Assembly (NCBI RefSeq): GCF_017311415.1 | Contig: NZ_JAEKIS010000008.1 | Coordinates: forward strand, 156,632-220,631 | From: Salipiger abyssi | GTDB lineage: Bacteria > Pseudomonadota > Alphaproteobacteria > Rhodobacterales > Rhodobacteraceae | Length of the DNA: 64,000 bases | Reading direction: 5' to 3' | Part shown: one piece after another, positions 42,748 through 51,850 of the stretch | How positions within the stretch are numbered: the stretch's first letter is position 1 | How the letters are laid out: every line of letters begins with the position of its first letter | Notes under the pieces: generated by a model | Seen by the model: only the letters and a program-made list of their open reading frames with translations | What the model was told of the DNA's origin: nothing | Databases searched by the model: none | Program-made: the position numbers and the translations under genes

Positions 42748-43572
42748 TCAGTGAGACATGAAAACCGGGATCTTGATGCTGCGCAGCACATGGTGCGTGA
42801 CGCCGCCGAACATGTCCTGCGAGAACTTGCTGTGCTCATAGGCGCCCATCACCACCAGCTTCGCACCGATCTCGTCAGCGGTGGACTGGATGATTTCGGC
42901 AATGCTGCGCTCGGGGCGGGCCAGCGGGATATGCTCGGCATCGACCCCGTGCCGTTCGAGATGCGACATGATCCACTTGGCGGAAGGCAGATCGTCGAGC
43001 ACATTGCCCACTGTCAGGATCGACACCTTGCGCGGCTTGCGTTCGAGCACCGCCATCGCATCGTTCACCGCCCGCGCCGCCGAGCGTTTCCCGTCCCAGG
43101 CGACCAGCGCGTGGCTGGCCATGCTGTCGGCCTCGTAGCCATCGGGCACGACAAGCACCGGGCGCCCGCTGCGCAGCGCGATGATGTCGGGGTTGACCGC
43201 ACGGTATTCGTCCATCGGCAACTTCGGGTGGAACCCGGTCACCACAAAATCGAAGTTCCGCGCGATCTCGGACGGTGCGGAGCGCCCGATCACGTCGGGC
43301 ATGACAAATTCACAGCGCTCGCCGATACCGGCGGCGGCGGCTTCCTTATCGAAGGTATCGCGCAGATCCGCGACCTTTTCGCGCTCGGCATCCTTCAGCC
43401 TCAGGCGCAGATCCTCGCTCAGCCTCAGGATCTGGTCGAAATAGGACGTGGCACCGCTATACATCCCGGTCAGCCAGGCGTCGTGCCGTTTGGCGATCTG
43501 CACCGCGTGACGGAGGCTTCCGGGGAAGGCGGCGCTTCCCGTATGCGCCAGCAGGATATTCTTGATGCTCAT
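42748..43572 (-). CDS. Universal stress protein, tandem UspA domains
   Basis: 274 residues, two Usp domains (about 3-145 and 152-274). The second has the nucleotide-loop pattern VVMGAYEHSKFSQDMFGGVTHHVL and ends in IKIPVFMSH. Cytoplasmic stress or signalling protein, possibly ATP-binding. I chose the ATG at MSIKNILLAH; a GTG 18 nt upstream is possible. A TTAG-N4-CTAT site lies 49 nt upstream, so it may be co-regulated with phthalate genes. Why a stress protein should join this regulon is unclear. Confidence 0.87.
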   Translation of the reverse strand: MSIKNILLAHTGSAAFPGSLRHAVQIAKRHDAWLTGMYSGATSYFDQILRLSEDLRLRLKDAEREKVADLRDTFDKEAAAAGIGERCEFVMPDVIGRSAPSEIARNFDFVVTGFHPKLPMDEYRAVNPDIIALRSGRPVLVVPDGYEADSMASHALVAWDGKRSAARAVNDAMAVLERKPRKVSILTVGNVLDDLPSAKWIMSHLERHGVDAEHIPLARPERSIAEIIQSTADEIGAKLVVMGAYEHSKFSQDMFGGVTHHVLRSIKIPVFMSH

Positions 43573-43620
43573 GGTTCGCTCGCGTTGCACAGGGCTCGAT
43601 ATTGGGTAACGCGAATATTA

Positions 43621-43632
43621 TTAGATGTCTAT
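43621..43632 (-). promoter_or_regulatory. Operator-like site upstream of the universal stress gene (site F)
   Basis: TTAGATGTCTAT, one mismatch from TTAG-N4-CTAA, in a short AT-rich gap (43605-43640) between the IclR gene end and the stress gene. A TAATAT -10-like box overlaps it on the minus strand; the -35 is not clear. Confidence 0.5.
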
Positions 43633-43661
43633 TATTATTTGGACACCCTGCGAAACTGCCC

Positions 43662-44420
43662 CTATATCAACCGCTTGAGCCCCGCCTGCACCTTCAGCAA
43701 CCTCGGCAGATAGGTCTCCACCATCTGCTCGGCATTGCCGGCGCTGGCCGCCATGCCGGTGTTGAGCGCCGCGACGACGCGGTCGTGCCGGTCGATCAGC
43801 GGCACGGCGATCGAGCGCAGCCCGATCTCGATTTCCTGGTCGATGATCGCATAGCCCTGGCTGCACGCCGCGTCGATCCGCGCCATGATCTCCTCGGGAT
43901 CGGAGATGGCAAAGGCGGTGCGCGGCGACAGGTCCGAGGCCTCGACCCGCGCCCGCGCCTCATCGCGCGGCAGCGCCGCCAGCAGCACCCGGCCCATCGA
44001 GGTGCTGCATGCCGGCAGCCGCGATCCGGGCATCAGCCCGATGGACATCACCCGTTTTTGCGCGGCGCGGGCGATATAGACGATCTCGGTCTCGTCCAGC
44101 AGCGCCACCGAACAGCTTTGGCCGATCTGCTCCGAGAGCTGGTCGAGCCAGGGCTGCACGATCTGCGACAGCGGCAGCGAGGCCAGCGCCGCCACGCCCA
44201 GACGCAGAACACGCGGCGTCAGCGTAAAGAACTTGCCGTCGTAATCCGCATAGCCCTCGCGGTGCAGGGTCAGCAGCACCCGCCGCGCGGTGGCACGGTC
44301 GAGCCCGCTCGCGACGGAGGCTTCGGAGATGGAAAGGCGCGGCGTGTCGCTACCAAAGGCCTCGATCACCCGGAGCCCCTTTGCCAGCGAGGCGATGTAA
44401 TCGGTGGGTTTGTTCGACAT
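43662..44420 (-). CDS. pcaR: IclR-family regulator, PcaR/PcaU/PobR-like
   Basis: 252 residues. Helix-turn-helix RLSISEASVASGLDRATARRVLLTLHREG, then a sensor domain with VMSIGLMPGSRLPACSTSMGRVLLA, typical of PcaR/PcaU/PobR, which sense protocatechuate, beta-ketoadipate or 4-hydroxybenzoate. Divergent from pcaIJF with an operator array in the gap. It likely activates pcaIJF. The name is given by similarity of pattern and position; PobR cannot be excluded. Confidence 0.8.
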   Translation of the reverse strand: MSNKPTDYIASLAKGLRVIEAFGSDTPRLSISEASVASGLDRATARRVLLTLHREGYADYDGKFFTLTPRVLRLGVAALASLPLSQIVQPWLDQLSEQIGQSCSVALLDETEIVYIARAAQKRVMSIGLMPGSRLPACSTSMGRVLLAALPRDEARARVEASDLSPRTAFAISDPEEIMARIDAACSQGYAIIDQEIEIGLRSIAVPLIDRHDRVVAALNTGMAASAGNAEQMVETYLPRLLKVQAGLKRLI

Positions 44421-44466
44421 GCGAACAGAATTAGCCACAATGTGAACAAATCTCAATATATGAACA
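44411..44466. promoter_or_regulatory. PcaR operator array and pcaI promoter
   Basis: An inverted repeat TGTTCG-N5-CGAACA (44411-44427) covers the regulator's own start, and two more GAACA direct copies follow (44444-44448 and 44462-44466). For pcaI, TTAGCC (44431) and CAATAT (44454) 17 nt apart form a weak promoter. A palindrome plus extra direct repeats is the layout described for PcaU-type IclR regulators. Confidence 0.62.
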
Positions 44467-44527
44467 ATTGGACTCGCCCCCCTGCCCGCAGCGGCAGTAT
44501 TCCGGCGGCAGAAATGGAGGACCTTAT

Positions 44528-45247
44528 ATGAACAAAGTCACGTCCACCACGGCCGAGGCGGTCGCGTCGATCCCCGACGGCGCCCGGGTGATGATCGGCG
44601 GTTTCGGCGGCTCCGGCGCGCCGATCGAGCTGATCCACGCGCTGATCGACCGCTTTCGCGCCACCGGCAGCCCGAAGAACCTCACCGTCATCAACAACAA
44701 TGCCGGCAACGGATCCATCGGCATCGCCGCGATGATCAAGGCGGGCATGGTCGCAAAGATGGTCTGCTCCTTCCCGCGCTCGTCCAATGCCGAGGCGTTC
44801 AACGAGAAATACCTCGCCGGCGAGATCGAGCTGGAGCTGGTGCCGCAGGGCACGCTGGCCGAACGCATCCGCGCCGCCGGCGCCGGCATCCCGGCCTTCT
44901 ACACGCCGTCGAGCTACGGCACCGAGCTGGCCGAGGGCAAACCGACCGAGGAATTCGACGGCAAGATGTATGTGCGCGAGCGCTGGCTCAAGGCCGATGT
45001 CGCGCTGATCAAGGGCCAGAAGGGCGACCCGATGGGCAACCTCACCTACCGTCTGGCCGGGCGCAACTTCAACCCGCTCATGGCGATGGCCGCCGACCGG
45101 ACCGTCGCGCAGGTGGCCGAGCTGGGCAAGCCCGGCAGCATCGACCCCGAGCAGGTCATCACCCCCGGCATCTTTGTCGACACCGTCGTCGAGGTGCCCG
45201 AACCGCAACAGGAAGAAGTGCTCGTGCGCACGGGAGTGGTCTACTGA
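44528..45247 (+). CDS. pcaI: 3-oxoadipate CoA-transferase, alpha subunit
   Basis: 239 residues of CoA-transferase family I, subunit A: GARVMIGGFGGSGAPIELI, LTVINNNAGNG and the C-terminal DRTVAQV-ELG-IDPEQVITPGIFVD segment. With PcaJ it moves CoA from succinyl-CoA to 3-oxoadipate. ATG with GGAGGA 8 nt upstream; coupled to pcaJ by a 1-nt overlap (TGATG). Confidence 0.93.
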   Translation: MNKVTSTTAEAVASIPDGARVMIGGFGGSGAPIELIHALIDRFRATGSPKNLTVINNNAGNGSIGIAAMIKAGMVAKMVCSFPRSSNAEAFNEKYLAGEIELELVPQGTLAERIRAAGAGIPAFYTPSSYGTELAEGKPTEEFDGKMYVRERWLKADVALIKGQKGDPMGNLTYRLAGRNFNPLMAMAADRTVAQVAELGKPGSIDPEQVITPGIFVDTVVEVPEPQQEEVLVRTGVVY

Positions 45248-45938
45248 TGTCCGATTTCAACCTGATGGAAGACAAGCTCTCGAACGCCCAGATCGCCTGG
45301 CGCGCGGCGCAGGATATCGAGGACGGCTCCTATGTGAATCTCGGCATCGGCTTTCCCGAGCTGATCGCCAAGTTCCAGCCCGAGGGCCGCGACGTGACCT
45401 ATCACACCGAGAACGGCGTGCTGGGCTTCGGCGCCGCCCCCGAACCGGGGCAGGAAGACTGGGATCTGATCAATGCCGGCAAGAAGGCGATCACGCTGAA
45501 ACCCGGCGCGTCGTTCTTTCACCATGCCGACAGCTTTTCGATGGTGCGCGGCGGGCATCTCGACCTGGCCGTGCTGGGCGCCTATCAGGTCGCGCAGAAC
45601 GGCGATCTGGCCAACTGGCGCGTCGGCTCCAAGGGCGTGCCCGCGGTGGGCGGCGCGATGGATCTGGTGCATGGCGCCAGGCGCGTGGCGGTGATCACCG
45701 ACCATGTCACCAAGGATGGCGGCCCCAAGCTGGTCGAGACCTGCACCTTCCCGCTGACCGGCGTCGGCTGCGTCACCCGCGTCTATACCTCGCTCGCAGT
45801 GGTGGATGTTCAGGACGGCCATTTCGTGCTGCGCGAAAAACTGCCCGCCATCTCGATGGAGGCGCTTCAGGCGGTGACCGGCGCCACGCTGCATACCGAC
45901 GGCCCCGTCGGCGACCTGATCGTACCGGAGGATCTGTG

Positions 45939-45939
<1 letters not shown>
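45247..45939 (+). CDS. pcaJ: 3-oxoadipate CoA-transferase, beta subunit
   Basis: 230 residues of subunit B: NLGIGFPELIA, and YHTENGVLGFG carrying the catalytic glutamate that forms the CoA thioester; GGAMDLVHGARRVAVIT follows. Overlaps pcaF by 1 nt (TGATG), giving a fully coupled pcaIJF unit. Confidence 0.94.
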
Positions 45940-47138
<1,199 letters not shown>

Positions 47139-47143
47139 ACCGC

Positions 47144-48061
47144 TCACCGGCGGGCGGCATCCTCCTTCGCCCGCCGGTGCAGCAGCCGCGCTAGAAGATC
47201 GGCGGGGCTGTTCTCGTCGAAGGTGAACTTGCGGGTGAGCCCCACCGCCCCCGCCATGTACTCCGATCTGAGATCGAGCGCGGCGAGGCTGCCGCGCGCC
47301 AGCTCCCGCTCCACCACACCGCGCGAGATGAACCAGAGCATCTCCGAATGCTCCAGGAGCGTCAGCGCCGCCGGCAACGCCACCGTCTCGAAGACCGGCG
47401 CGACGTCCGACAGCCCCATCGCCGCGAGATACTGGTTGACGTTCTGCCGGATGATCGCGCCGGGATTGGGCAGAATGAGCGGATAGCGCAGCAGCGCCTC
47501 CTCCACCGGCAGATCCAGCGCCGGGTGGCCTGCCCGCGCCACCAGCAGGATCGGCTCGTCATAGAGATATTCGAAAGACAGGCCCGGCATGTCGGCGGCC
47601 TGCGGCATGCGCCCGACCATCAGGTCAATCTTGCCGCCGCGCAGCCTGTCGAGAAGGTAGCGGTTCGGCCCGGTGACGATGCCGATCCGCGCATCCGGAC
47701 GGGCCTGCGAAAACGCCAGCGCCACCGAGGGGAAGAAGCCGCCCGCCACGGTCGGCAGCACCCCCACCTTGACCAGCCCCGCCGCCGCCTGCCCCGAGAG
47801 ATCGCGCACGCCGGCCTCAAGGCTTTGCAGCGACGCGCGGGCATGGGCGCGGAAATTCTCGCCCGCGGGCGTCAGCACCGCGCGCCGTCCCGTGCGCTCG
47901 AAAAGCTGCGCGCCGAGCAGCGCCTCCAGCTCCGAAATGGTTTTGGACAGCGCCGGCTGCGACACGTTGCGCAGCCGCGCGGCGGCCGAGATCGTGCCCG
48001 CCTGGGCGACGGTCAGAAACGCCTCCAGATGGCGCAGCTTCAATCCGTTCGGTATATTCAT
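47144..48061 (-). CDS. pcaQ: LysR-family regulator of the pca genes
   Basis: 305 residues. LysR helix-turn-helix (LKLRHLEAFLTVAQAGTISA, NVSQPALSKTISELEALLG) and substrate domain. It is divergent from pcaDCHG, the standard PcaQ position in alphaproteobacteria, where it activates these genes in response to beta-carboxy-cis,cis-muconate or a related intermediate (established for PcaQ). The ATG at 48061 directly precedes the HTH; a longer frame upstream crosses the divergent gene. Confidence 0.88.
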   Translation of the reverse strand: MNIPNGLKLRHLEAFLTVAQAGTISAAARLRNVSQPALSKTISELEALLGAQLFERTGRRAVLTPAGENFRAHARASLQSLEAGVRDLSGQAAAGLVKVGVLPTVAGGFFPSVALAFSQARPDARIGIVTGPNRYLLDRLRGGKIDLMVGRMPQAADMPGLSFEYLYDEPILLVARAGHPALDLPVEEALLRYPLILPNPGAIIRQNVNQYLAAMGLSDVAPVFETVALPAALTLLEHSEMLWFISRGVVERELARGSLAALDLRSEYMAGAVGLTRKFTFDENSPADLLARLLHRRAKEDAARR

Positions 48062-48136
48062 TTGGTTATGGTTTTGCCGCCAGATTGTATTTTTGTAAAG
48101 CCATGGTTTATGCCAGATTGCCGCCAGGAGGATCTC
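48062..48136. promoter_or_regulatory. pcaQ-pcaD divergent promoter and probable PcaQ site
   Basis: For pcaD: TTGCCG (48074-48079) and TAAAGC (48096-48101), 16-nt spacer. A near-palindrome AAGCCATGGTTT lies at 48098-48109, and GGTTATGGTTTTG at 48064-48076 resembles half of the ATAACC/GGTT-type PcaQ boxes. Exact binding site not resolved. Confidence 0.45.
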
Positions 48137-48919
48137 ATGCAGGCATTGAAACGCGACTGGGGCAGCATGCATCTGCGTGTCACCGAAGGTGACGGCACGG
48201 CGCTGGTCTTCATCAACTCGCTCGGCACCGATCTGCGGATGTGGGACGATGTCGTCGCCCGTCTGCCCGAGGGCTGGTCGAGCCTGCGGATGGACAAGCG
48301 CGGCCACGGGCTGAGCGGCACCGCGCCGCAGGGCTACGGCATTGCCGATTTGGCCGGGGACGTGCTGGCCGCGATGGATCATGCCGGGCTGAGCAAGGCG
48401 GTGATCGTCGGCTGTTCCATCGGCGGGCTCATCGCGCAGCATATCGCGCTGATGGCGCCGGAGCGGGTGATCTGCCTTGTGCTGTCGAACACCGCACCGA
48501 TGCTTGGGCCGGCGGATGGCTGGCTGAGCCGTATCGACGGCGTGCGCGCCAACGGCATGGCGGCGATGGCCGATGGCATCCTGCCGCGCTGGTTCGGCCC
48601 CGACATGCTGGCCGCGCCCGAGGCCGCCCTGTGGCGCGCCCTGCTCGCCCGCACCGATCCGGAGGGCTATATCGCCACCTGCGCCGCCATTGCCGGAACC
48701 GACATCACCGACCGGCTGGGCGAGGTCACCCAACCCGCGCTGGTGATCGGCGGGCAGCACGATCAGGCGACGCCGCCGGAGGTGGTGGAAAAGCTCGCCG
48801 CCGCCCTGCCCCGCGCCGATCTCACCATGTTCGACCGCGCCGGCCACCTACCGGCAATCGAGCAGCCCAAGCTTTTCACCCGCACCCTGACGAAATTCGT
48901 GGAAAGGACCATCCAGTGA
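48137..48919 (+). CDS. pcaD: 3-oxoadipate enol-lactonase
   Basis: 260 residues, alpha/beta hydrolase. Oxyanion and N-terminal motif VFINSLGTDLRMWD, nucleophile serine in VGCSIGGLIAQ (about residue 96), and histidine in DRAGHLPAIEQP. It hydrolyses 3-oxoadipate enol-lactone to 3-oxoadipate. ATG with AGGAGG 6 nt upstream. Overlaps pcaC by 4 nt (GTGA). Confidence 0.92.
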   Translation: MQALKRDWGSMHLRVTEGDGTALVFINSLGTDLRMWDDVVARLPEGWSSLRMDKRGHGLSGTAPQGYGIADLAGDVLAAMDHAGLSKAVIVGCSIGGLIAQHIALMAPERVICLVLSNTAPMLGPADGWLSRIDGVRANGMAAMADGILPRWFGPDMLAAPEAALWRALLARTDPEGYIATCAAIAGTDITDRLGEVTQPALVIGGQHDQATPPEVVEKLAAALPRADLTMFDRAGHLPAIEQPKLFTRTLTKFVERTIQ

Positions 48920-49299
48920 GCGAGAGCTTCGACAAAGGCATGCAGGTGCGCCGCGAGGTGCTGGGCAATGCCCATGTGGACCGCGCCGAGGCCGGCAAGA
49001 CCGAATTCGACCTGCCGTTTCAGACCCTGATCACCGAAAGCGCCTGGGGCACCGTATGGGCCTCCGACCGCATCACCCGGCGCGAGCGCTCGATGCTGAC
49101 CCTCGCGCTCCTGGCGGCGACCGGCAATTTCGAGGAGATCCCGATGCATATCCGGGCCACCGCCAATACCGGCGCCTCCAAGGAGGATGTCGCCGAGGCG
49201 CTGCAACATGTGGCGATCTATGCCGGCGTGCCGAAAGCCAACCACGCACTCAAGCTGGCCAAGCAAACCTATGCGGAAATGGAGGAGAGTGAGAAATGA
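48916..49299 (+). CDS. pcaC: 4-carboxymuconolactone decarboxylase
   Basis: 127 residues of the CMD family: ITRRERSMLTLALLAATGNFEE and VAEALQHVAIYAGVPKANHAL. No CxxC pair, so it is the decarboxylase rather than the AhpD-type peroxidase. GTG start overlapping pcaD by 4 nt with AAAGGA upstream. Converts gamma-carboxymuconolactone to 3-oxoadipate enol-lactone. Confidence 0.93.
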   Translation: MSESFDKGMQVRREVLGNAHVDRAEAGKTEFDLPFQTLITESAWGTVWASDRITRRERSMLTLALLAATGNFEEIPMHIRATANTGASKEDVAEALQHVAIYAGVPKANHALKLAKQTYAEMEESEK

Positions 49300-50024
49300 C
49301 TGACCTGGGACCGCTGATTCCGCGCAACCGCGCGATCCACCCCGAGCCCTATGACCCGGGCTACAAGACGAGCGTCGCGCGCTCGCCCTTCCTGCCGCTG
49401 CTCTCGATGGAGAGCACCCCGTCGGAAGAGACCGGCCCGACCTTCGGTCACGGCATGATCGGCGCGCTCGACAACAACCTGATCCTGAACTGGACCAAGG
49501 GCGCCGCCCCCGCCGTGGGCGAGCGTATCCTGGTGCATGGCCGCGTGCTCGACGAGATGGGCCGCCCGGTGCCGAACACGCTGATCGAGATCTGGCAGGC
49601 CAATGCCGGCGGGCGATACCGGCACAAGAAAGACACCTATTTCGCCCCGCTCGACCCGAATTTCGGCGGCTGCGGACGCACGATCACCGACGACAACGGC
49701 TATTACGAGTTCCTGACGGTGCGTCCCGGCGCCTATCCCTGGCCCAACCGCGCCAATGACTGGCGCCCGATGCATATTCACGTCTCGGTCTACGGTCACA
49801 GCTTTGGTCAGCGGCTGATCACGCAGCTCTATTTCGAGGGCGACCCGCTGATCGACCACTGTCCGATCGCGGCCACCATCAAGGACCGCAGCCAGCTCGA
49901 CCGTCTGGTCGCACCGCTGGATTTCTCGAAGTCGCGCCCGCTCGACTTCCTCGCCTACAAATTCGACATCGTGCTGCGCGGCCGCCGCCAGACCATGTTC
50001 GAGAACAAGCTGGAGGGTATGTAA
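49296..50024 (+). CDS. pcaH: Protocatechuate 3,4-dioxygenase, beta subunit
   Basis: 242 residues of the intradiol dioxygenase family. Ferric-iron ligands are visible: tyrosines in GGRYRHKKD and PGAYPWPN, histidines in MHIHVSVYG. N-terminal PcaH extension (HPEPYDPGYKTSVARSP) present. Cleaves protocatechuate to beta-carboxy-cis,cis-muconate together with PcaG. Overlaps pcaC by 4 nt. Confidence 0.95.
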   Translation: MTDLGPLIPRNRAIHPEPYDPGYKTSVARSPFLPLLSMESTPSEETGPTFGHGMIGALDNNLILNWTKGAAPAVGERILVHGRVLDEMGRPVPNTLIEIWQANAGGRYRHKKDTYFAPLDPNFGGCGRTITDDNGYYEFLTVRPGAYPWPNRANDWRPMHIHVSVYGHSFGQRLITQLYFEGDPLIDHCPIAATIKDRSQLDRLVAPLDFSKSRPLDFLAYKFDIVLRGRRQTMFENKLEGM

Positions 50025-50025
50025 G

Positions 50026-50631
50026 ATGGTCCAGAAACTCGACGTTCTTCAGGAATCCCCATCGCAGACCGCGGGCCCCTACGTGCATATCGGCCTGATG
50101 CCGACCTATGCCGGCAATGGCGGCTACTATGACGAGGAAGTCGGCACCACGCCCTTCGTCGACGAGAACAAGGCCAAGGGCGAGATCATCGAGATCGTCG
50201 GCTCGGTCTTCGACGGCACCGGGTGGGCGATGCGCGACGCGCTGATCGAATCCTGGCAATGCGATGCCGCTGGCATCTTTCCGGGGCAGGACGGCGCCGA
50301 TCCCAGCTTTACCGGGCATTGCCGCTTCGCCGCAGATGCGGAAAGCGGGGAATTCACCCTGCGCACGGTCAAGCCCGGGGCCTATACGGGCCGCGGCGGG
50401 GTCGCGAACGCACCGCATATTTCGCTCTGGGTCGTGGCGCGGGGCATCAATATCGGGCTCAACACCCGGATCTATTTCGAGGACGAGGACAACAGTGCCG
50501 ACCCGCTGCTAGCGCGGATCGAGCAGCGTCCACGGGTGAACACGCTGATCGCCAAGAAGACGGGCGATGGCACCTACCGCTTCGACATCCGGCTGCAAGG
50601 TCAGGACGAGACGGTTTTCCTCGACCTGTGA
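50026..50631 (+). CDS. pcaG: Protocatechuate 3,4-dioxygenase, alpha subunit
   Basis: 201 residues. Intradiol fold but without the full tyrosine/histidine iron set, as is normal for the alpha subunit; SPSQTAGPYVHIGLMP at the N-terminus and APHISLWVVARGINIGLNTR in the core. Starts 1 nt after pcaH. A strong terminator follows it before pcaB. Confidence 0.95.
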   Translation: MVQKLDVLQESPSQTAGPYVHIGLMPTYAGNGGYYDEEVGTTPFVDENKAKGEIIEIVGSVFDGTGWAMRDALIESWQCDAAGIFPGQDGADPSFTGHCRFAADAESGEFTLRTVKPGAYTGRGGVANAPHISLWVVARGINIGLNTRIYFEDEDNSADPLLARIEQRPRVNTLIAKKTGDGTYRFDIRLQGQDETVFLDL

Positions 50632-50650
50632 GCGGGCAAAACGGATAAGG

Positions 50651-50677
50651 AAAGGGGCGGCGCGAACCGCCCCTTTT
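50651..50677 (+). terminator. Intrinsic terminator between pcaG and pcaB
   Basis: Arms AAAGGGGCGG and CCGCCCCTTT form a perfect 10-bp stem with a 6-nt loop, followed by T. It begins 19 nt after the pcaG stop and lies only 24 nt before the pcaB start. Confidence 0.82.
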
Positions 50678-50700
50678 GTCATGCGAAGGAAAGATCTGCG

Positions 50701-51753
50701 ATGAGCGTCTCGGTATTCGATCACCTCTGGCTCGGCGGCCTCTTCGGCGATGCCGACATGGCCGCCATCCTCGCGCCCGAGCGGCAAATGACGCATATGC
50801 TGACCTTCGAGGCCGCCTGGTCGCGCGCCTGCGGAAAGGCCGGCCTGTTCGAGCCCGGCGCGGCGGAAACAGCGGCGCGGGCCATCGAGAACGCCGATAT
50901 CGACTTCGCCGATATCTCTGCGGGGATGGGACAGGACGGCGTGCCGGTGCCGCGCCTCGTCAAGCAGCTCAAGGCAATCGCCCCGCCCGAGGCCGTACAC
51001 AAGGGCGCCACCTCTCAGGACGTGGTCGACACCGCCATGGTGCTGATGCTGCGCGAGGCCTCCGATCTCATCGCCGCGCGGCTCAGCGCGCTTGACGCAG
51101 CGTTCGGCGAACTCGACGCGCGGTTCGGGGACGCGCCGCTCATGGGCCGCACAAGGATGCAGGCCGCGACCGAAATGACCGTGCGCGACCGACTGCTGGC
51201 ATGGCGCCTGCCGCTGAGCGCGCATCTCGCACGCCTCGGCGAGCTACGCCCACGCGTCGAACGGGTCCAGATCGGCGGGGCCTCCGGAGACCGCAAAGCG
51301 CTCGGCGACAAAGCCGATGCGGTGGTGACGGATGTCGCGGCGGCGTTGGGGCTCGCCCCTACGGGCAAGGCATGGCACGCGATGCGCGACGGGGTGGCGG
51401 AATATGCCGGCCTTCTGTCGCTCGTCACCGGAACGCTTGGCAAGTTCGGGCAGGACGTGGCGCTGATGGCGCAACAGGGGATCGAAGAGGTCGCGCTTTC
51501 GGGCGGCGGTGGCTCGTCGGCGATGCCGCACAAGCAGAACCCGGTTTCCGCCGAGCTGCTGATCACGCTGGCGCGGTTCAACGCCGTGCAGGTCTCGGCC
51601 ATGCATCACGCCGTGGTGCATGAACAGGAACGCTCAGGCACCTCTTGGGCGCTTGAATGGATGGTGCTTCCGCAGATGCTGATGACCACGGGCACCGCGC
51701 TCGCCCGGGCGCAGGAGATCTGCGGCGCGGTCACCCGGCTCGGCTCCCGCTGA
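50701..51753 (+). CDS. pcaB: 3-carboxy-cis,cis-muconate cycloisomerase
   Basis: 350 residues of the fumarase/aspartase superfamily. Seen: APPEAVHKGATSQDVVDTA and the signature GGGGSSAMPHKQNPVSAE with the catalytic serine loop. It cyclises beta-carboxymuconate to gamma-carboxymuconolactone. It is shorter than the roughly 450-residue pseudomonad enzyme, lacking a C-terminal domain, as I believe is usual for alphaproteobacterial PcaB. AAGGA ribosome site just past the terminator. Confidence 0.9.
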   Translation: MSVSVFDHLWLGGLFGDADMAAILAPERQMTHMLTFEAAWSRACGKAGLFEPGAAETAARAIENADIDFADISAGMGQDGVPVPRLVKQLKAIAPPEAVHKGATSQDVVDTAMVLMLREASDLIAARLSALDAAFGELDARFGDAPLMGRTRMQAATEMTVRDRLLAWRLPLSAHLARLGELRPRVERVQIGGASGDRKALGDKADAVVTDVAAALGLAPTGKAWHAMRDGVAEYAGLLSLVTGTLGKFGQDVALMAQQGIEEVALSGGGGSSAMPHKQNPVSAELLITLARFNAVQVSAMHHAVVHEQERSGTSWALEWMVLPQMLMTTGTALARAQEICGAVTRLGSR

Positions 51754-51850
51754 ACCACCGCTCGCGCGGCGCCGGAGCACCGAAAACCGCTCCAGAAAAC
51801 ATTCTGTTTTCTCATGAACAGGCCTTGAGGGTGCCTTTGTGCCCCTGGGC

